DNA of 64,000 nt from Axinella damicornis (lineage: Eukaryota > Porifera > Demospongiae > Axinellida > Axinellidae), in the NCBI GenBank assembly GCA_963931865.1, contig OZ007511.1, positions 11,669,396 to 11,733,395 of the forward strand. Reading direction: 5' to 3'. The position numbers and the translations under genes were made by a program. Shown piece by piece: positions 24,978-35,678 of this stretch (position 1 is the stretch's first letter; every line of letters starts with the position of its first letter). The notes under the pieces are model-generated. The model saw only the letters and a program-made list of their open reading frames with translations. It did no database searches and was not told the origin of the DNA.

Positions 24978-25062
24978 GGGCGATGTATTTCCCTTTGATG
25001 TTTGATACATGCCCTGGACCAGGGCATGTATATCCCTTTGATGTTTGATACATGCCCTGGGA
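24978..25062. repeat. Direct repeat with internal palindrome
   Basis: TCCCTTTGATGTTTGATACA is present twice, 43 bases apart, around the palindrome CATGCCCTGGACCAGGGCATG. Confidence 0.85.
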
Positions 25063-25207
25063 AGCCCCACTATTCACGGTTTGTTCAACCGCTTGGTCGT
25101 AGCATTGTGAACGTCAAAAGTCACTGTAGCTATTTCACACAGATCAGGGGAGAATGTGTCTGTAAGTCTAGATCAACAGTTGAGAAGTAGCTAGGTATTC
25201 GCGCGTA

Positions 25208-25315
25208 AGCGCTATGGGTCTATGCGATAGATGGACGGTCGGCACAGAGCCTTCGGCTACTAGCGCTATGGGTCTATGCGATAGATGGACGGTCGTCACA
25301 GAGCTTTTGGCTACT
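25208..25315. repeat. 54-bp tandem duplication
   Basis: Two adjacent copies starting AGCGCTATGGGTCTATGCGA, differing at a few bases (GGCACAGAGCC versus GTCACAGAGCT). Confidence 0.9.
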
Positions 25316-26726
25316 ATCCTGTAAGCACACTCTCGCGCGGCCAGAACCAACCACGGAGACCAGAAACTAACGGAGTTAGATCCTTACAGCTCACCTCACG
25401 TTTTGTCTTCAGTCGCTTTGCATTTACGGGAGCACTAGGCTTCTCTCTTCGCTTTCCTTCTTTCTATAACAATTCTGTCATAACAGACAAGGAATACATG
25501 TACATAGCATAGGCTAATACAGGACATGATCCCTAATTATAAATGAAGGTGTAGATTACTTTTAAATGCAGAAGCGGAGGATGCACAGACCAGTGAAGAA
25601 TCTAAGTTGTTCCAGAAAGAAATAGTGTATGGTACAAATGAATAAAAATAGGAATTCGTATGAGCAAAGGGTCGGGTCAATACAAGGTTGTGAGGTGCAT
25701 GGTGAGTGAGAGAGGTACTGGGAATAAAAATGCCATCATCAAAATAACACAATTTGTGGACGATCTTGTAGAGGAGACATAACCTGGTTTCAAGTCTCCG
25801 ACACTCCAGTGAAGGAAGGTGAACGATTTCTAGCAGATCCTCGTAACCACTGTCCCAAAACTTTGTGGCTATACGACAGGCAAATTTCTGAACATTTTCT
25901 AGCATAATTATGTCTTTCTTAGTGTGAGGGGACCAGATGGCAGACGCTTAGTCAAGGTGTGGTCTAACCAGGGAGAGATAGAGTTGAAGAAGGGAATGGC
26001 TTGGTGCGTTATTGTAAAATCGTCTGTAGAGTAGACCAAGGATCTTTCTAGCCCTACTACAGACAGATTGAACATGCTCACCCCAAGAGAGGTCGTGCGA
26101 CAAAAGGACACCAAGGTACTTGAACATTTTCACCTGATCTAGTGGGTGGTTGTCAAGAAGGAGAGGTTGGGATGGGGTAGATGCAGTTCTCCTGCGTGAG
26201 ACTACCATATATTTACATTTGTCCCGGTTGAGTGCAAGAAAGTTGGCGCAAGACCAGCTCTCAACCTTGTCAATGTCCTCCTGGAGAGCAACAAAGTCTT
26301 CCGGTGAGTTAATGGTTCGAAACAACAGTACATCGTCAGCATAAAGTGTTAATTTAGCGCCATCCCTGAGATTGATCTTAGTAAGATCATTAATGTAGAT
26401 CAGAAAAAGTAAGGGTCCAAGGACAGAACCTTGAGGCACACCAGATATTACGGGGGCTGACGGTGATGATTGGCCATTGACCACAACCTTCTGTGAGCGG
26501 TTGGTTAGATAGTTGGTAACCCAGTGCAGAATGTGAGCATCAAAGCCCAGGCTTTCCAGCTTCTCAAGAAGAGGCTGATGAGGGACACTATCAAACGCTT
26601 TGCGGTAGTCAAAGAAAACAGCGCAGAGCTCATGGCCATGTTCAAGAGCGGAGAGCCATTCCTGAGTCACTGATAATAGAGCAGTCACTGTTGATCTACC
26701 AGAACGAAAACCCCACTGGGTGTCCG

Positions 26727-27138
26727 CAGGAGCTTATGAGCGGCGAAGCCGCGAAGGAGCGTGCAACTACCGCATACGCCCGAGTGCCGTCGAAACCCAA
26801 ATTATTAGCTAGCGAACTTCCAAATATGGAAACCTGTTCTTCAATCTAGCGTCATAATGACGACATAAAAACCCACGTGTTCTGTGGTAGCGATGTGAGA
26901 AGTTTGACACTCGCTCAGTGGAGCGCCTTTGACCTAGCCGCAGTGAAATGGCCAAGCGAACGGGTGACAGTGAAAGCGATTTGCGACAAAAACGTGGTAG
27001 ATTTGAAGATCCCGGGACCCCTCACTGTTTGAAGACGCCTTCCTCTTCGTCACCAAAACGGAAATACGTAAGTAATTAGGATTTGGACGGAACCGGAGTT
27101 ACACGCTCCTTCGCGGCTTCGCCGCTCATAAGCTCCTG
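26727..27138. mobile_element. hAT-like MITE inserted in the LINE, carrying an exon-like frame
   Basis: Terminal inverted repeats of more than 30 bases begin CAGGAGCTTATGAGCGGCGA and return inverted at the right. It is flanked by GTGTCCG (26720-26726 and 27139-27145); one reading gives an 8-base duplication GGTGTCCG, the size typical of hAT elements, as is the CAGG start. Removing it and one target copy restores the reverse-transcriptase frame, so the insertion came after the LINE. Confidence 0.88.
26948..27067 (+). other. Exon-like 40-codon frame with consensus donor inside the MITE
   Basis: ATG at 26948 opens exactly 40 codons (MAKRTGDSESDLRQKRGRFE ... SSSSPKRKY) and stops at a strong donor, TAC/GTAAGTA at 27068. 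The peptide is basic and NLS-like. It could be the retained first exon of the parent transposase or a captured host exon. No downstream exon is present in the element. Confidence 0.45.
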
Positions 27139-27420
27139 GTGTCCGATAGCTCCTGTTGGTTGACTAGATGTTCATACATAAGACCATGTATGTGTTTCTC
27201 CAATAGTTTAGAAAGAATGCAACGACTAACATCGAAGACGGCCATTCTTCGTAATTCCAACGTGGGAGTCGTCCTGTTTTCGAAATCACTCGCTGTCACG
27301 CCACCCGTCACTGAATATAGGCCCAATACTCCTCGAGAATCGCGCGAACAACTAGCTACTTGCTTCTCAACGACGACGTCAACTACTACAGCCAGCTAGC
27401 TAGCTAACACACACTGAACT

Positions 27421-28394
27421 GAAGGGGTTGGTGCAAAACCTGGACTCTGGACTCCGGACTGGACCGTGGACTGGACTCTGGACTGGACCGTGGACTGGAC
27501 TCTGGACTGGATCGTGGACTGGACTCTGGACTGGACCGTGGACTGGACTCTGGACTGCATTTTGGACTGCATTTTGGACCGGATATTGGACTTGACTTCA
27601 TACGCATGGCCCAGAAGGCATGTCGGAGGTCGCTATATCTCTGTCTCAGTGGATGCCTATGGGAACTTAAGTGGGGACGACGTGGAGTAAGGTAAGTCCG
27701 GGTAATTTCGGTCACCGGGTATTTCCGGTCTCTTAGGCAGATACGCGCAAAGGACGCAAGGTCTCGATTTTGCCGACAGATATGTTGTAGCTGAGTGTTG
27801 CCTCTATCTGCACAGCACCATAGTTTTGGCTGAAAACGTAGCTCTTAGAATAGAGAAGCCCTTCTCTACTAAGTGACCGGAAATAAACCGCGACCGAAAT
27901 TACCCCGACTTACCTTAGCTACCCTGAGATCTGCTGGTGGAGGCTGGGGCTCTATCCTACAGGATAATTTATTTCTGCTGGGGCAAATATCGGGAATCTC
28001 AGATTCTGGTCGTTTTTGGCAGAATAGAGCGTGTGCCGTCGATTGTTATACAGTTTGCTGTCTGAGTGAGCTACAAGACTGATTTCGTGCCTGGGATGAC
28101 GACATTGTGTGTTAAGTTCTCTGCTGACGATGGGCTCTATCCTACGGGATTATTTCTACGGATATCAGACAACATCAGAACCCTGGTCACTTGATGGAAG
28201 TGGAACAGAGCGTGCTAGCTGTTGAGCTTGAACCAACTGATCATGTGTGTGTGTTGTATTTGTTGTGGACCAGCTTGGTCTTCTGTATGCCTTCTGGGCC
28301 ATGAATGATTGAGTCCAATATCCAGTCCAAAATGCAGTCCAGAGTCCAGTCCACGGTCCAGTCCAGAGTCCAGAGTCCAGGTTTTGCACTGACC
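27421..28394. repeat. Inverted pair of 24-bp minisatellite arms
   Basis: The left arm (about 27435-27600) has four copies of a 24-bp unit, GTGGACTGGACTCTGGACTG plus GACC. The right arm (about 28310-28385) is an inverted, shorter version ending GGTTTTGCACTGACC, the complement of the left boundary. GGCCCAGAAGGCAT flanks the inner edge of both arms, inverted. The interior contains a direct repeat (GGGCTCTATCCTAC near 27948 and 28132). No gene recognised. Confidence 0.75.
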
Positions 28395-28526
28395 CGAACT
28401 GAAGCCAGACTAAACGATAATTAAACCGTGCTGCAGTGTGACGCAGGCAGTTACCAAGGAGACTCCGTAGCAACTGTGCTGCAGTATGACGTAGCCACAG
28501 TAATCAACGTGAGATAAGCCAGTTAG

Positions 28527-28595
28527 ATCACGCCTAGTCGGGATGTATCCGATTTACAGTCACTCGCAACCGGATACATCCTTCCTAGGCGTGAT
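28527..28595. repeat. 69-bp hairpin
   Basis: ATCACGCCTAG and GGATGTATCCG are repeated inverted around a loop of about 15 bases. Possibly a very short MITE. Confidence 0.7.
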
Positions 28596-28865
28596 ATAAC
28601 TATAACTTATAGTCTATAGTTATTCACTTTTGTTATAAGCATTGATGGTATGTATACTGATAGCTAGAGGCAAGAGCTACACACAATAATTATTGTTATG
28701 ATGGTGGTCATTCAAATTTCAGCATATAACTTACTCCATTCTGCAACTTGGTACAGCAATCACTCTTAACCTAAGGTAAAGTACATGCAGCCCAATTAAA
28801 CTCAGTCCAATGGTGATCCTTGAAACTGTGGGTGTGAAGTGGTGTGTTTTAGAGAATTTAATAAC

Positions 28866-31800
28866 TCATTCATATTTCTGATATCCTTCTTCCAGTCCGT
28901 CAATGAGAGCGTTGCTCTCTTCATCACCCCTGTCCTCGACTTTCTGATTCTGGTTCTCAATTGTATCCCTGTGTTTCCCATCCACAGCTTTAACAATAAT
29001 ATTATCATTATTTTGATCTTCCCTGTCCTCAACTTCTGTTTTAAAACACTGTAGTTTCATCCAAGCGTAAATCTTTCTTCCCAAATGGTAGATTACGATC
29101 CCTGTAGACACTGTGAATGCTACACCAGTGGAGATATAAAAAGCAGCTGCTTGGTTTGTCTGTTGGAATTTGATGTATAGTGTAGCAGCAGCAAAAGCCC
29201 CAAGGTTGAGAATGAAGGATGATTCAACAATATCAAGTGGCCTTTTCTTGTAGACACCGCCCAAGGTCCAAGCAAGCATCAGAACCAACAGTGAAGCAAT
29301 CACAATAGCCATCAGATTCAAGCTTGGCTCATCGACATAATTGAAAGCAAAGACAAGAAAGAGTGCACTGCGAACCAACAACAGGAATCCAGTCCAGAAT
29401 GGGTTCTCGGATTTGTAAGGCCCAGTGTAAGCATCGAGTAGAGGTTTTAGCCTGTGTACCCAGGAGCACACTTGATGACTAGAGACTGATCTCAGGCACT
29501 GAATAAGCAGAAGCACTAGGACATATGGAATGGCAAGTATTAAAAAAACTGCTACAGCTACAACCAGGAGGGGGATATGCTTACCCTCACCATAGTCAAC
29601 ATTCCCATCATATAGCCACACATACTTCCTGCTTCCGTTGGGGAGGGTGATGTATGTGAATGAGAGAATTGCAATGACTGTGCGTTGGAGTTTCGTAAAA
29701 GAAAGAAGGAACAAGGTGGCTAGCACTTTAACTGCATTTGTGCCAATTAGCTTGGTGATCCACGTGAACCTTCGGCTAAGAAGAACAATGAGACCAACAA
29801 GTGCCCATATGTAGACTGGGAAAGCAAACTGCAGCCATGTCCTAGTGTATGCATCCATGCCTTCATACAGACAAACTGGTATCCCCAAATCAAGGTTTAG
29901 CCAAGCAAGAAACACGGTAAGGACATTTGCACTAGTACCTGGTAGAAAGAAGATGGATTTATTGACCCATAGGATATTGGCATAAAAGATGAGTCCATTC
30001 ACTGTGCCTTCTGAGACAGTGAGATTGCAGGTGAACAGTAGGAACACTAGTATCACACCTGCAAAGGCAAATGCGATAAGAAGTATGAGAAGCATATCAG
30101 AACATTTCATGCATTGTGAACTTCCAAGCGCTAGACTCCGTCCATTCTTGCACATTCCACACAGCACCCCAGAGCGATTGCAATTGCACTGCTGATCCAT
30201 GTCTTTAAAGCTCACATTGTTCCTGTCTGCCTTGCAGAAATCAAATGGACAGTGAGGATGTGTGATCACTCCACTTCCCTCCACTGAATTGTTGACATAA
30301 CCAATCCATACTCCACCTGGTCGGAATATTGCCTTTTTACTGATGTCACATGTTACACCAACTTGCTTGAGTGCGTTAGTACAGTCGCAGAATGAACCAT
30401 TCACAGTAGTCAGAATGAAGCCAAGTGGGCAAGGCTTAAACTTTAGATGTACTTCAGCTGGCATTGTATTGGGGTTGGTGTTTTGCAGCACAATTTCAGC
30501 TGCAAGTTTCAACACTGCCGACTTTGCATCCGAATATACAGTAAAATTGAGGTTTACACATTCCCAGTAGTTAGTTACAGCCTGAACCAGTTGGGAGTGT
30601 TCAATTTCAGTATGGGCAGCATAAACACGGGAGACATTTGCTCGAATATCACCTGGAACTGTTCCATTTCTTATACCCACCGTAGTTGCAGGCACAATGA
30701 AACTTTCACCAGGGTAAAGCTCAACCTGCAGCACCCTTTTGTCACAATCCAAAGCATTATCATTACAGAAACACACCCCTTTAGGAACTGATGAGACTAG
30801 AGAACGAGTGACTTGTGTGTTCTTGAGATGGTCAACAGCACACATATCCGTACGCGTATCTATAGCTGAAAATATTGCAGTACCAGCATAGTCAGCAGTA
30901 TTATTCTGAAACGTTAAACTGGCATTTTTATTAGCATCCAGAAAGCATTCATCAATTAATGAAAAGTAGATCGCACCACCAGAATACTTAGCCTGGTTGC
31001 TACTGAAATAGATGTGGGCATTAGCGTGCAGTACAATTTTTGTACTGATCTGTAAATTCAAAGCTCCTCCATAAGCAGCCGAGTTGTTAGTGAAGAAGGA
31101 ATTACCGCGAAACATGACACTGCTGGTCACACCAAAAATTGCACTTCCTAGAGTATTCTTAAATGTGCAGTTGTTGAAGGTGGTTCTGATAGCATTATCA
31201 AGGTATACTGCACTACCACTCAAGGCAAGGTCTGGATCAGAGTTTGAGGTGGGAGCTGAGTTTGTAAAAGAGCAGTTCCTAAATATTGTTGCAAACTGGG
31301 GAGATAAAACTGGGTTGAATAAACTCTCAGGTTTCGGCTTGTAAATCTGCACATAGACAGCATGCCCCAAACCATGATAAAGAGTTGCAGTGGATGTCTC
31401 AGTCTGACTTTCCTCAAAAATGCTGTTTTGAAATGTGACTACCCTGATAAAGCATGCAACTGGAAGTCTGTCATGAGTCAAGTCAATAGACCCTCCATAA
31501 ACTTTGGCTGTGTTATTCACGCATGTCACATTTGTCAGGTTGAAAACATTGTGAACCTTCAACATACCCCTGGGATCACATTCCTGTTTACCAGGTGTTC
31601 CAGAATCTGCACTGTCAGTCCAAATGTGTATCGCTCCTCCACCACCTCGAGCATACCCATTCACGATCCGACTGTTGCTCAGGTGAACCGAGTTGGTGAT
31701 GTCATCACTCCTGTACAGCAGGGCCATGTTTCCACCATCCAGTGCCTCATTGTCGGATGCGGTAATGTTGTCAATGGAGACAAAAACCTTGGAGCAATTG

Positions 31801-32549
31801 TCTCCTATGAATATTGTCAGCCCAGAACCAGTGCTCTGGTGGTCAGCATGAGGGTCATATCCATGCGAAAATTTTGAAGCTTCTATTATGAGTGTTGAGT
31901 TGCTCTTTCCCTGAGGACAATGATAATAATCAATTCGCACGTTCCCACCATAAAAGGTTTGATCTCCCCTGTTGAACATGAAGGCTGAACGTGTGATGAT
32001 TGACTTGCCAAGTAGATTGCTTCCAAGTATTCCATAGCCAGTGGAATTTTGTATCACTATCCCTGTGGCTGAAAGGCCGACCACTTCTACAATTGATAGG
32101 ACAATCTTTAATAGCTGTTTATTTCCTTTCCTTTGGCTGTATATTGCTCCACAATTTGTAAACAGAAGATTTTGAACGGAGACATTGTAAGAAAATGCGA
32201 TTTCAAATCCAAATGAACCTCGGCACCTGATCTCACTGGATGGAATGGGAATCTCCGGCCATGCACCAGTGTTTCCATCCCAAATTTCAGCACCAATCAT
32301 TGCAAAGTTTTCCACGTATTTGATTTTCACGAGCTGATCGTAATCAAGAAGGTGAACACCTGATAGGAATTTGAGTGTAACATTTGATTTTGTGAAGAGT
32401 TCGGGCGTATTCTGTACATAATACTCCAGTGGGTGACAAGGTTCACTTGGACAGGTTGTGCTGGGACTGTTGGGCTTGACAAAGTAAGTGCCTCCACTTC
32501 CGGCGTTGACTGATGAGGAACAGACTAGCATCAGCAGGAGGGCAAACAT
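28866..32549 (-). CDS. Intronless beta-helix-like ectodomain / multi-span membrane protein, paralog 1
   Basis: A 1,227-residue single-frame protein of unknown function. Residues 1-16 are a signal peptide (MFALLLMLVCSSSVNA). About 20-620 form an ectodomain with many N-glycosylation sequons and recurrent NNTAxxYGGxI, NNSAAYGGAL and NQAKYSGGAIYF motifs, as in right-handed parallel beta-helix repeats. A Cys-rich neck follows (CPLGF, about 710; CNCNRSGVLCGMC, about 790; GSSQCMKC). From about 818 to 1165 there are nine or ten hydrophobic spans, then an acidic tail. The start is the Met aligned with the paralog. In-frame Mets at 32591 and 32630 are alternatives. CTATTCTATCAG just upstream resembles a 3' splice site, so a 5' exon is possible. 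I recognise the layout as a large, poorly characterised early-animal type but cannot name a function; receptor or adhesion roles are guesses. Confidence 0.88.
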   Translation of the reverse strand: MFALLLMLVCSSSVNAGSGGTYFVKPNSPSTTCPSEPCHPLEYYVQNTPELFTKSNVTLKFLSGVHLLDYDQLVKIKYVENFAMIGAEIWDGNTGAWPEIPIPSSEIRCRGSFGFEIAFSYNVSVQNLLFTNCGAIYSQRKGNKQLLKIVLSIVEVVGLSATGIVIQNSTGYGILGSNLLGKSIITRSAFMFNRGDQTFYGGNVRIDYYHCPQGKSNSTLIIEASKFSHGYDPHADHQSTGSGLTIFIGDNCSKVFVSIDNITASDNEALDGGNMALLYRSDDITNSVHLSNSRIVNGYARGGGGAIHIWTDSADSGTPGKQECDPRGMLKVHNVFNLTNVTCVNNTAKVYGGSIDLTHDRLPVACFIRVVTFQNSIFEESQTETSTATLYHGLGHAVYVQIYKPKPESLFNPVLSPQFATIFRNCSFTNSAPTSNSDPDLALSGSAVYLDNAIRTTFNNCTFKNTLGSAIFGVTSSVMFRGNSFFTNNSAAYGGALNLQISTKIVLHANAHIYFSSNQAKYSGGAIYFSLIDECFLDANKNASLTFQNNTADYAGTAIFSAIDTRTDMCAVDHLKNTQVTRSLVSSVPKGVCFCNDNALDCDKRVLQVELYPGESFIVPATTVGIRNGTVPGDIRANVSRVYAAHTEIEHSQLVQAVTNYWECVNLNFTVYSDAKSAVLKLAAEIVLQNTNPNTMPAEVHLKFKPCPLGFILTTVNGSFCDCTNALKQVGVTCDISKKAIFRPGGVWIGYVNNSVEGSGVITHPHCPFDFCKADRNNVSFKDMDQQCNCNRSGVLCGMCKNGRSLALGSSQCMKCSDMLLILLIAFAFAGVILVFLLFTCNLTVSEGTVNGLIFYANILWVNKSIFFLPGTSANVLTVFLAWLNLDLGIPVCLYEGMDAYTRTWLQFAFPVYIWALVGLIVLLSRRFTWITKLIGTNAVKVLATLFLLSFTKLQRTVIAILSFTYITLPNGSRKYVWLYDGNVDYGEGKHIPLLVVAVAVFLILAIPYVLVLLLIQCLRSVSSHQVCSWVHRLKPLLDAYTGPYKSENPFWTGFLLLVRSALFLVFAFNYVDEPSLNLMAIVIASLLVLMLAWTLGGVYKKRPLDIVESSFILNLGAFAAATLYIKFQQTNQAAAFYISTGVAFTVSTGIVIYHLGRKIYAWMKLQCFKTEVEDREDQNNDNIIVKAVDGKHRDTIENQNQKVEDRGDEESNALIDGLEEGYQKYE

Positions 32550-33121
32550 TGTGCATGTGGGTCCTGATAGAATAGAACAAATTGTTGCCATATGAACTCG
32601 CGTGGTTTTTTTTTCGTAGAGTACGTACAAGCGCCCATGGACATTAGAACGCAGCTGAACAAGGGGGGCACTAGATGCGTACTCAGACTTTAATTATTAG
32701 GCATGACTTGTAGTATCCGCCCACCCATAAACAACTGTAAGCTCAATGACCGGCTAGGAATATAAGTCAACTGCTACGTAAGGAAGTTGATTGCGCTATG
32801 CGCATCATCACAAAGTGTTTGAGAAGAGACGTTCCGCATGAAAGCACACCGTAGTTGATACTTCATTGCATTGCAAATCATGATCATTCTGTTCTGAATG
32901 CAAATCCTTAGTCAGAAATTCTGCTCAAGACTTTAATTGTGAGGAGTGGGCATACTTGATAGCATTCACTCCGCACACAGTACACAATCAAGTTTGAGTT
33001 CAAAGTTCAAAGTTGCTCTACGCATGCGCACATATGAAGAAAATGGCGTCGGACATGAAGCCATAGTTATCGAGTGGGCGGTTTCAAGCGCCTCGTGAGA
33101 CTTCGAAGTAGCCAAAAAGCG
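32550..33121. other. Upstream region of paralog 1
   Basis: No gene recognised. It should contain the promoter or a 5' intron of the minus-strand gene. Confidence 0.4.
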
Positions 33122-33346
33122 ATGGGGTCGTGCACTGCTCAGTGTAAAATGCTGCTGTTTTATGCAAACACCGTCGTGAGGGAGTCAGCCAAATTTGAAC
33201 TAGCCCGTCTGAAGAAAGAAGATGAAGATTCTGAGAAGAAGAAAACCGATTTTGGCGGTTTGGCGACTTTTTGGCGCGGTACTTTCGCGACGGTTATTCA
33301 CGACACTGGGAGTCTTCTGGGCCAGGAAAATACTCGAAGACGAATA
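33122..33346 (+). other. Candidate first exon, 75 codons
   Basis: ATG at 33122 opens MGSCTAQCKMLLFYANTVVR, continues through a charged stretch (LARLKKEDEDSEKKK) and LATFWRGTFATVIHDTGSLLGQ, and ends in phase 0 at a consensus donor ATA/GTAAGTT. Composition looks coding. I found no partner exon and do not recognise the protein. Confidence 0.4.
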
Positions 33347-33924
33347 GTAAGTTGTCATAAAGGCTTATTTGCCGCCCGTTTTTGAGATTTGGAGAGATTT
33401 GGGAAGATTTTTTTTGTATTAGCTTCTATTGCGTGTCCGTTGTATCCCTACATATAGAGTCTACCGACTCTATGACTATTGCGTAACGCGATTAGCTATA
33501 ACGGCAGCATGGCAGCTAGCTCGAAACGCACACAGTGACGAAGAGGGTGCATCACATCACTGCCTATGAACCTTGATGTATAAAGGCACAGTTGCAATAT
33601 GCATGGCTGGGGCATCAGTGAAGGTACGAGAAAGCAACTCACTTAGCTATGTATAATTTGTGCCCCAGGATACGGACGCCCCATGTAGGAGAAAAGGCAA
33701 CGACAGTCCGACAACTAACCGGGAAACCGGGAACAAACACAACCGCTATGCAATAGCCTTGTCTACAGACTCTACACTCGTCTGACTTGAGTACCTGGCG
33801 AGTTGTTTTCAAAGTTCGTCACCGTTTGGCTGACCTAGTTTAATTTTTGCGAAAATACTCGCGACGTATAATTAGAGCGCCAACTGTACGTACTCTATAG
33901 ATCTACGGTACTTATACTAACGGC

Positions 33925-34066
33925 ATGGCAGGGTCTGAGCATGCACGTGCACCGACCCTGAAGTCTATAGACCGCCGGCCGTTGAGCGCATCTGCATGGG
34001 AAGCTTGCGATTTCGCGGCTGACCGGTGGCGTAGTATCCTAAAGCCTTTCCCTGAATCTGCGCCTA
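33925..34066 (+). other. Candidate first exon, 47 codons
   Basis: ATG at 33925 gives MAGSEHARAPTLKSIDRRPL ... WRSILKPFPESAP, ending at a consensus donor CCTA/GTAAGTT. GC-rich relative to its surroundings, as first exons often are. Partner exons not found. Confidence 0.4.
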
Positions 34067-34683
34067 GTAAGTTATGCCGAGATGATACTTGTCTCTATAG
34101 GACAACACTCTCGGTCCGTACATTTTTGTTTTGTTAACACAAAACGAATACCGTAGTCGCACGTTATTAGGCTATAACTCCACAGGAAGGAAATATGCGC
34201 CTATAAGCGAGATGCGACTAACAACGAATATCATAAATGCAACCGAAATCGACTGTAGCTACTTGTTATTTCGTAAACTACTCTGTACATGCTAGAGAGC
34301 ATGCAGCAGGTTACGAGAATAATACAGCATTCAAGTCAATACTTAATGTGCCATGATTTTGGCACAGTAGTAGCTACACTTTTACTCTCGCTACTGCATG
34401 TGGCCACCCCTTGTTAGACTTACTAAGGTGCAGTTGCTACGTATATTCAAGGATGGAAGGCAACCGACATGTACTTAGTAGCGTCTCACTGTGCTACAGG
34501 CTGGGAACGAGACTACGGCTACAGGCCGGTCCCCTCGACCGCATGCAGTCTATAAATCGCATAGTTTCGGTAGTCTTTATGTCTAGCTACGTGTAAGGTT
34601 TACGTTTACTGAGATTTTGACTACACCATCGTGATCGCTATCATGCAGTTAGACAAACGTATAATTATTGTGCTGAAACTCAC

Positions 34684-34855
34684 CTTCAAGTTGGTGGTGG
34701 AGATACAAGCGCACTTTTGTCGTGCCGTCGGCCGCCATTGCTCGATCGCTCTCTTCGACGTTGGTTGCCAGTACCATACGGGCTTTTTGGTGAACTGAAC
34801 TGCTCATTTTTGCACGGCTATACTGTAACAGCGTATCGGTAAAAGCTTCCGTCAT
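34684..34855 (-). other. Candidate first exon on the minus strand
   Basis: ATG at 34855 (or 34807) opens MTEAFTDTLLQYSRAK/MSSSVHQKARM ... VRLYLHHQLE and ends at a consensus donor GAAG/GTGAGTT in phase 1. The acceptor-like site near 32563, just before paralog 1, would continue this frame exactly, adding about 62 residues before its signal peptide. That fit is one in three by chance. Confidence 0.35.
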
Positions 34856-35010
34856 GCCCTGCACCTTTTGACAACGCACCTACCTCTAGAATCAAGTTGC
34901 TCACGCTGTTCGTACCAGAGATTTTTGGTTAGCGAGCTTAAGTATACATTTCCCAATACATTTCGCACGGCGCGCGCACGAGTATCCTGTAACCCGGTTC
35001 AATGCTTGTA

Positions 35011-35678
35011 CCGTAGTCTCTCGAAAATACGCCCACCCTCGAAAATACGCCCACCCCCCTTTTTCGCGACAAGTTGTTGCAAAGGGTCATTTATTACTCG
35101 AAAGTACGCCCACCCTATTAGCTCGAACAGGAAAAGCACTTGAATAGCTCCGGAAGAAGCACTGGTCAAAGAGGTTGGACTAAGAAATGAAGGCTTGGCT
35201 ATCGCGGTACTATTTGCAATGAATTTCATTATGTTGCATGCCATTGCATAATATGATTGCATGTTTGTGTCTTCGCGTGTGCAATCGCCTTAGCGTAGCA
35301 CTAGCAGCACACTACGGATTTCTAGGAAGCAGCAGCAGCAATCGGCAAGTCCCGAAGATAGTCTGCGCACTCTACGTCATTCAAGCAGTCCTGCTGTGTC
35401 TTGTTTGCTGTTCCTGTAGCTACTCACACGAAGAGATTGTTCCTGCTCACCAAGAAACTCCGGGACTAGTAGTAGTTAAGCCTTGCTAGAATGACTGTTG
35501 CAGTATTGCACTCGTATACGCATGTACTTGGGTGGGCCTACTTTCGAATTGGGTGGGCCTACTTTCGAGTCAAGGGTGGGCCTATTTTCGGGAGAAGGGT
35601 CCTCGAAAATACGCCCATCCCCCTCTTTGAGCAGATTCTAAATTCATCGCCCATGGGCGTATTTTCGAGAGACTACGG
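35011..35678. mobile_element. TA-flanked MITE, copy 1
   Basis: Starts CCGTAGTCTCTCGAAAATAC and ends with its complement, between TA dinucleotides. CGAAAATACGCCCACCC and the variant CGAAAGTACGCCCACCC recur near the ends. It matches 57901-58621 in the opposite orientation. The shared frame (YTHVLGWAYFRIGWAYFRVK) is a by-product of the terminal repeats. Confidence 0.88.

Larger units (their letters stand above)
25537..27225 (-). pseudogene. Non-LTR retrotransposon (LINE) reverse transcriptase, 5'-truncated and broken
   Basis: Minus-strand reverse transcriptase of the jockey/CR1-like group. Visible motifs are FRSGRST, DYRKAFDSVPH, GVPQGSVLGPLLFLIYIND, the catalytic LYADDVLLF, and LGVLLSHDLSWGEHV, then the usual C-terminal region (SLECRRLETRL). 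Two breaks: an in-frame TAA at 25946-25948 after SLVRPHLD, and a MITE inserted at 26727-27138. Upstream of the MITE the frame resumes (LLEKHIHGLMYEHLVNQQELSDT). The N-terminal half and endonuclease are missing above about 27225. This is a dead copy. Confidence 0.9.
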
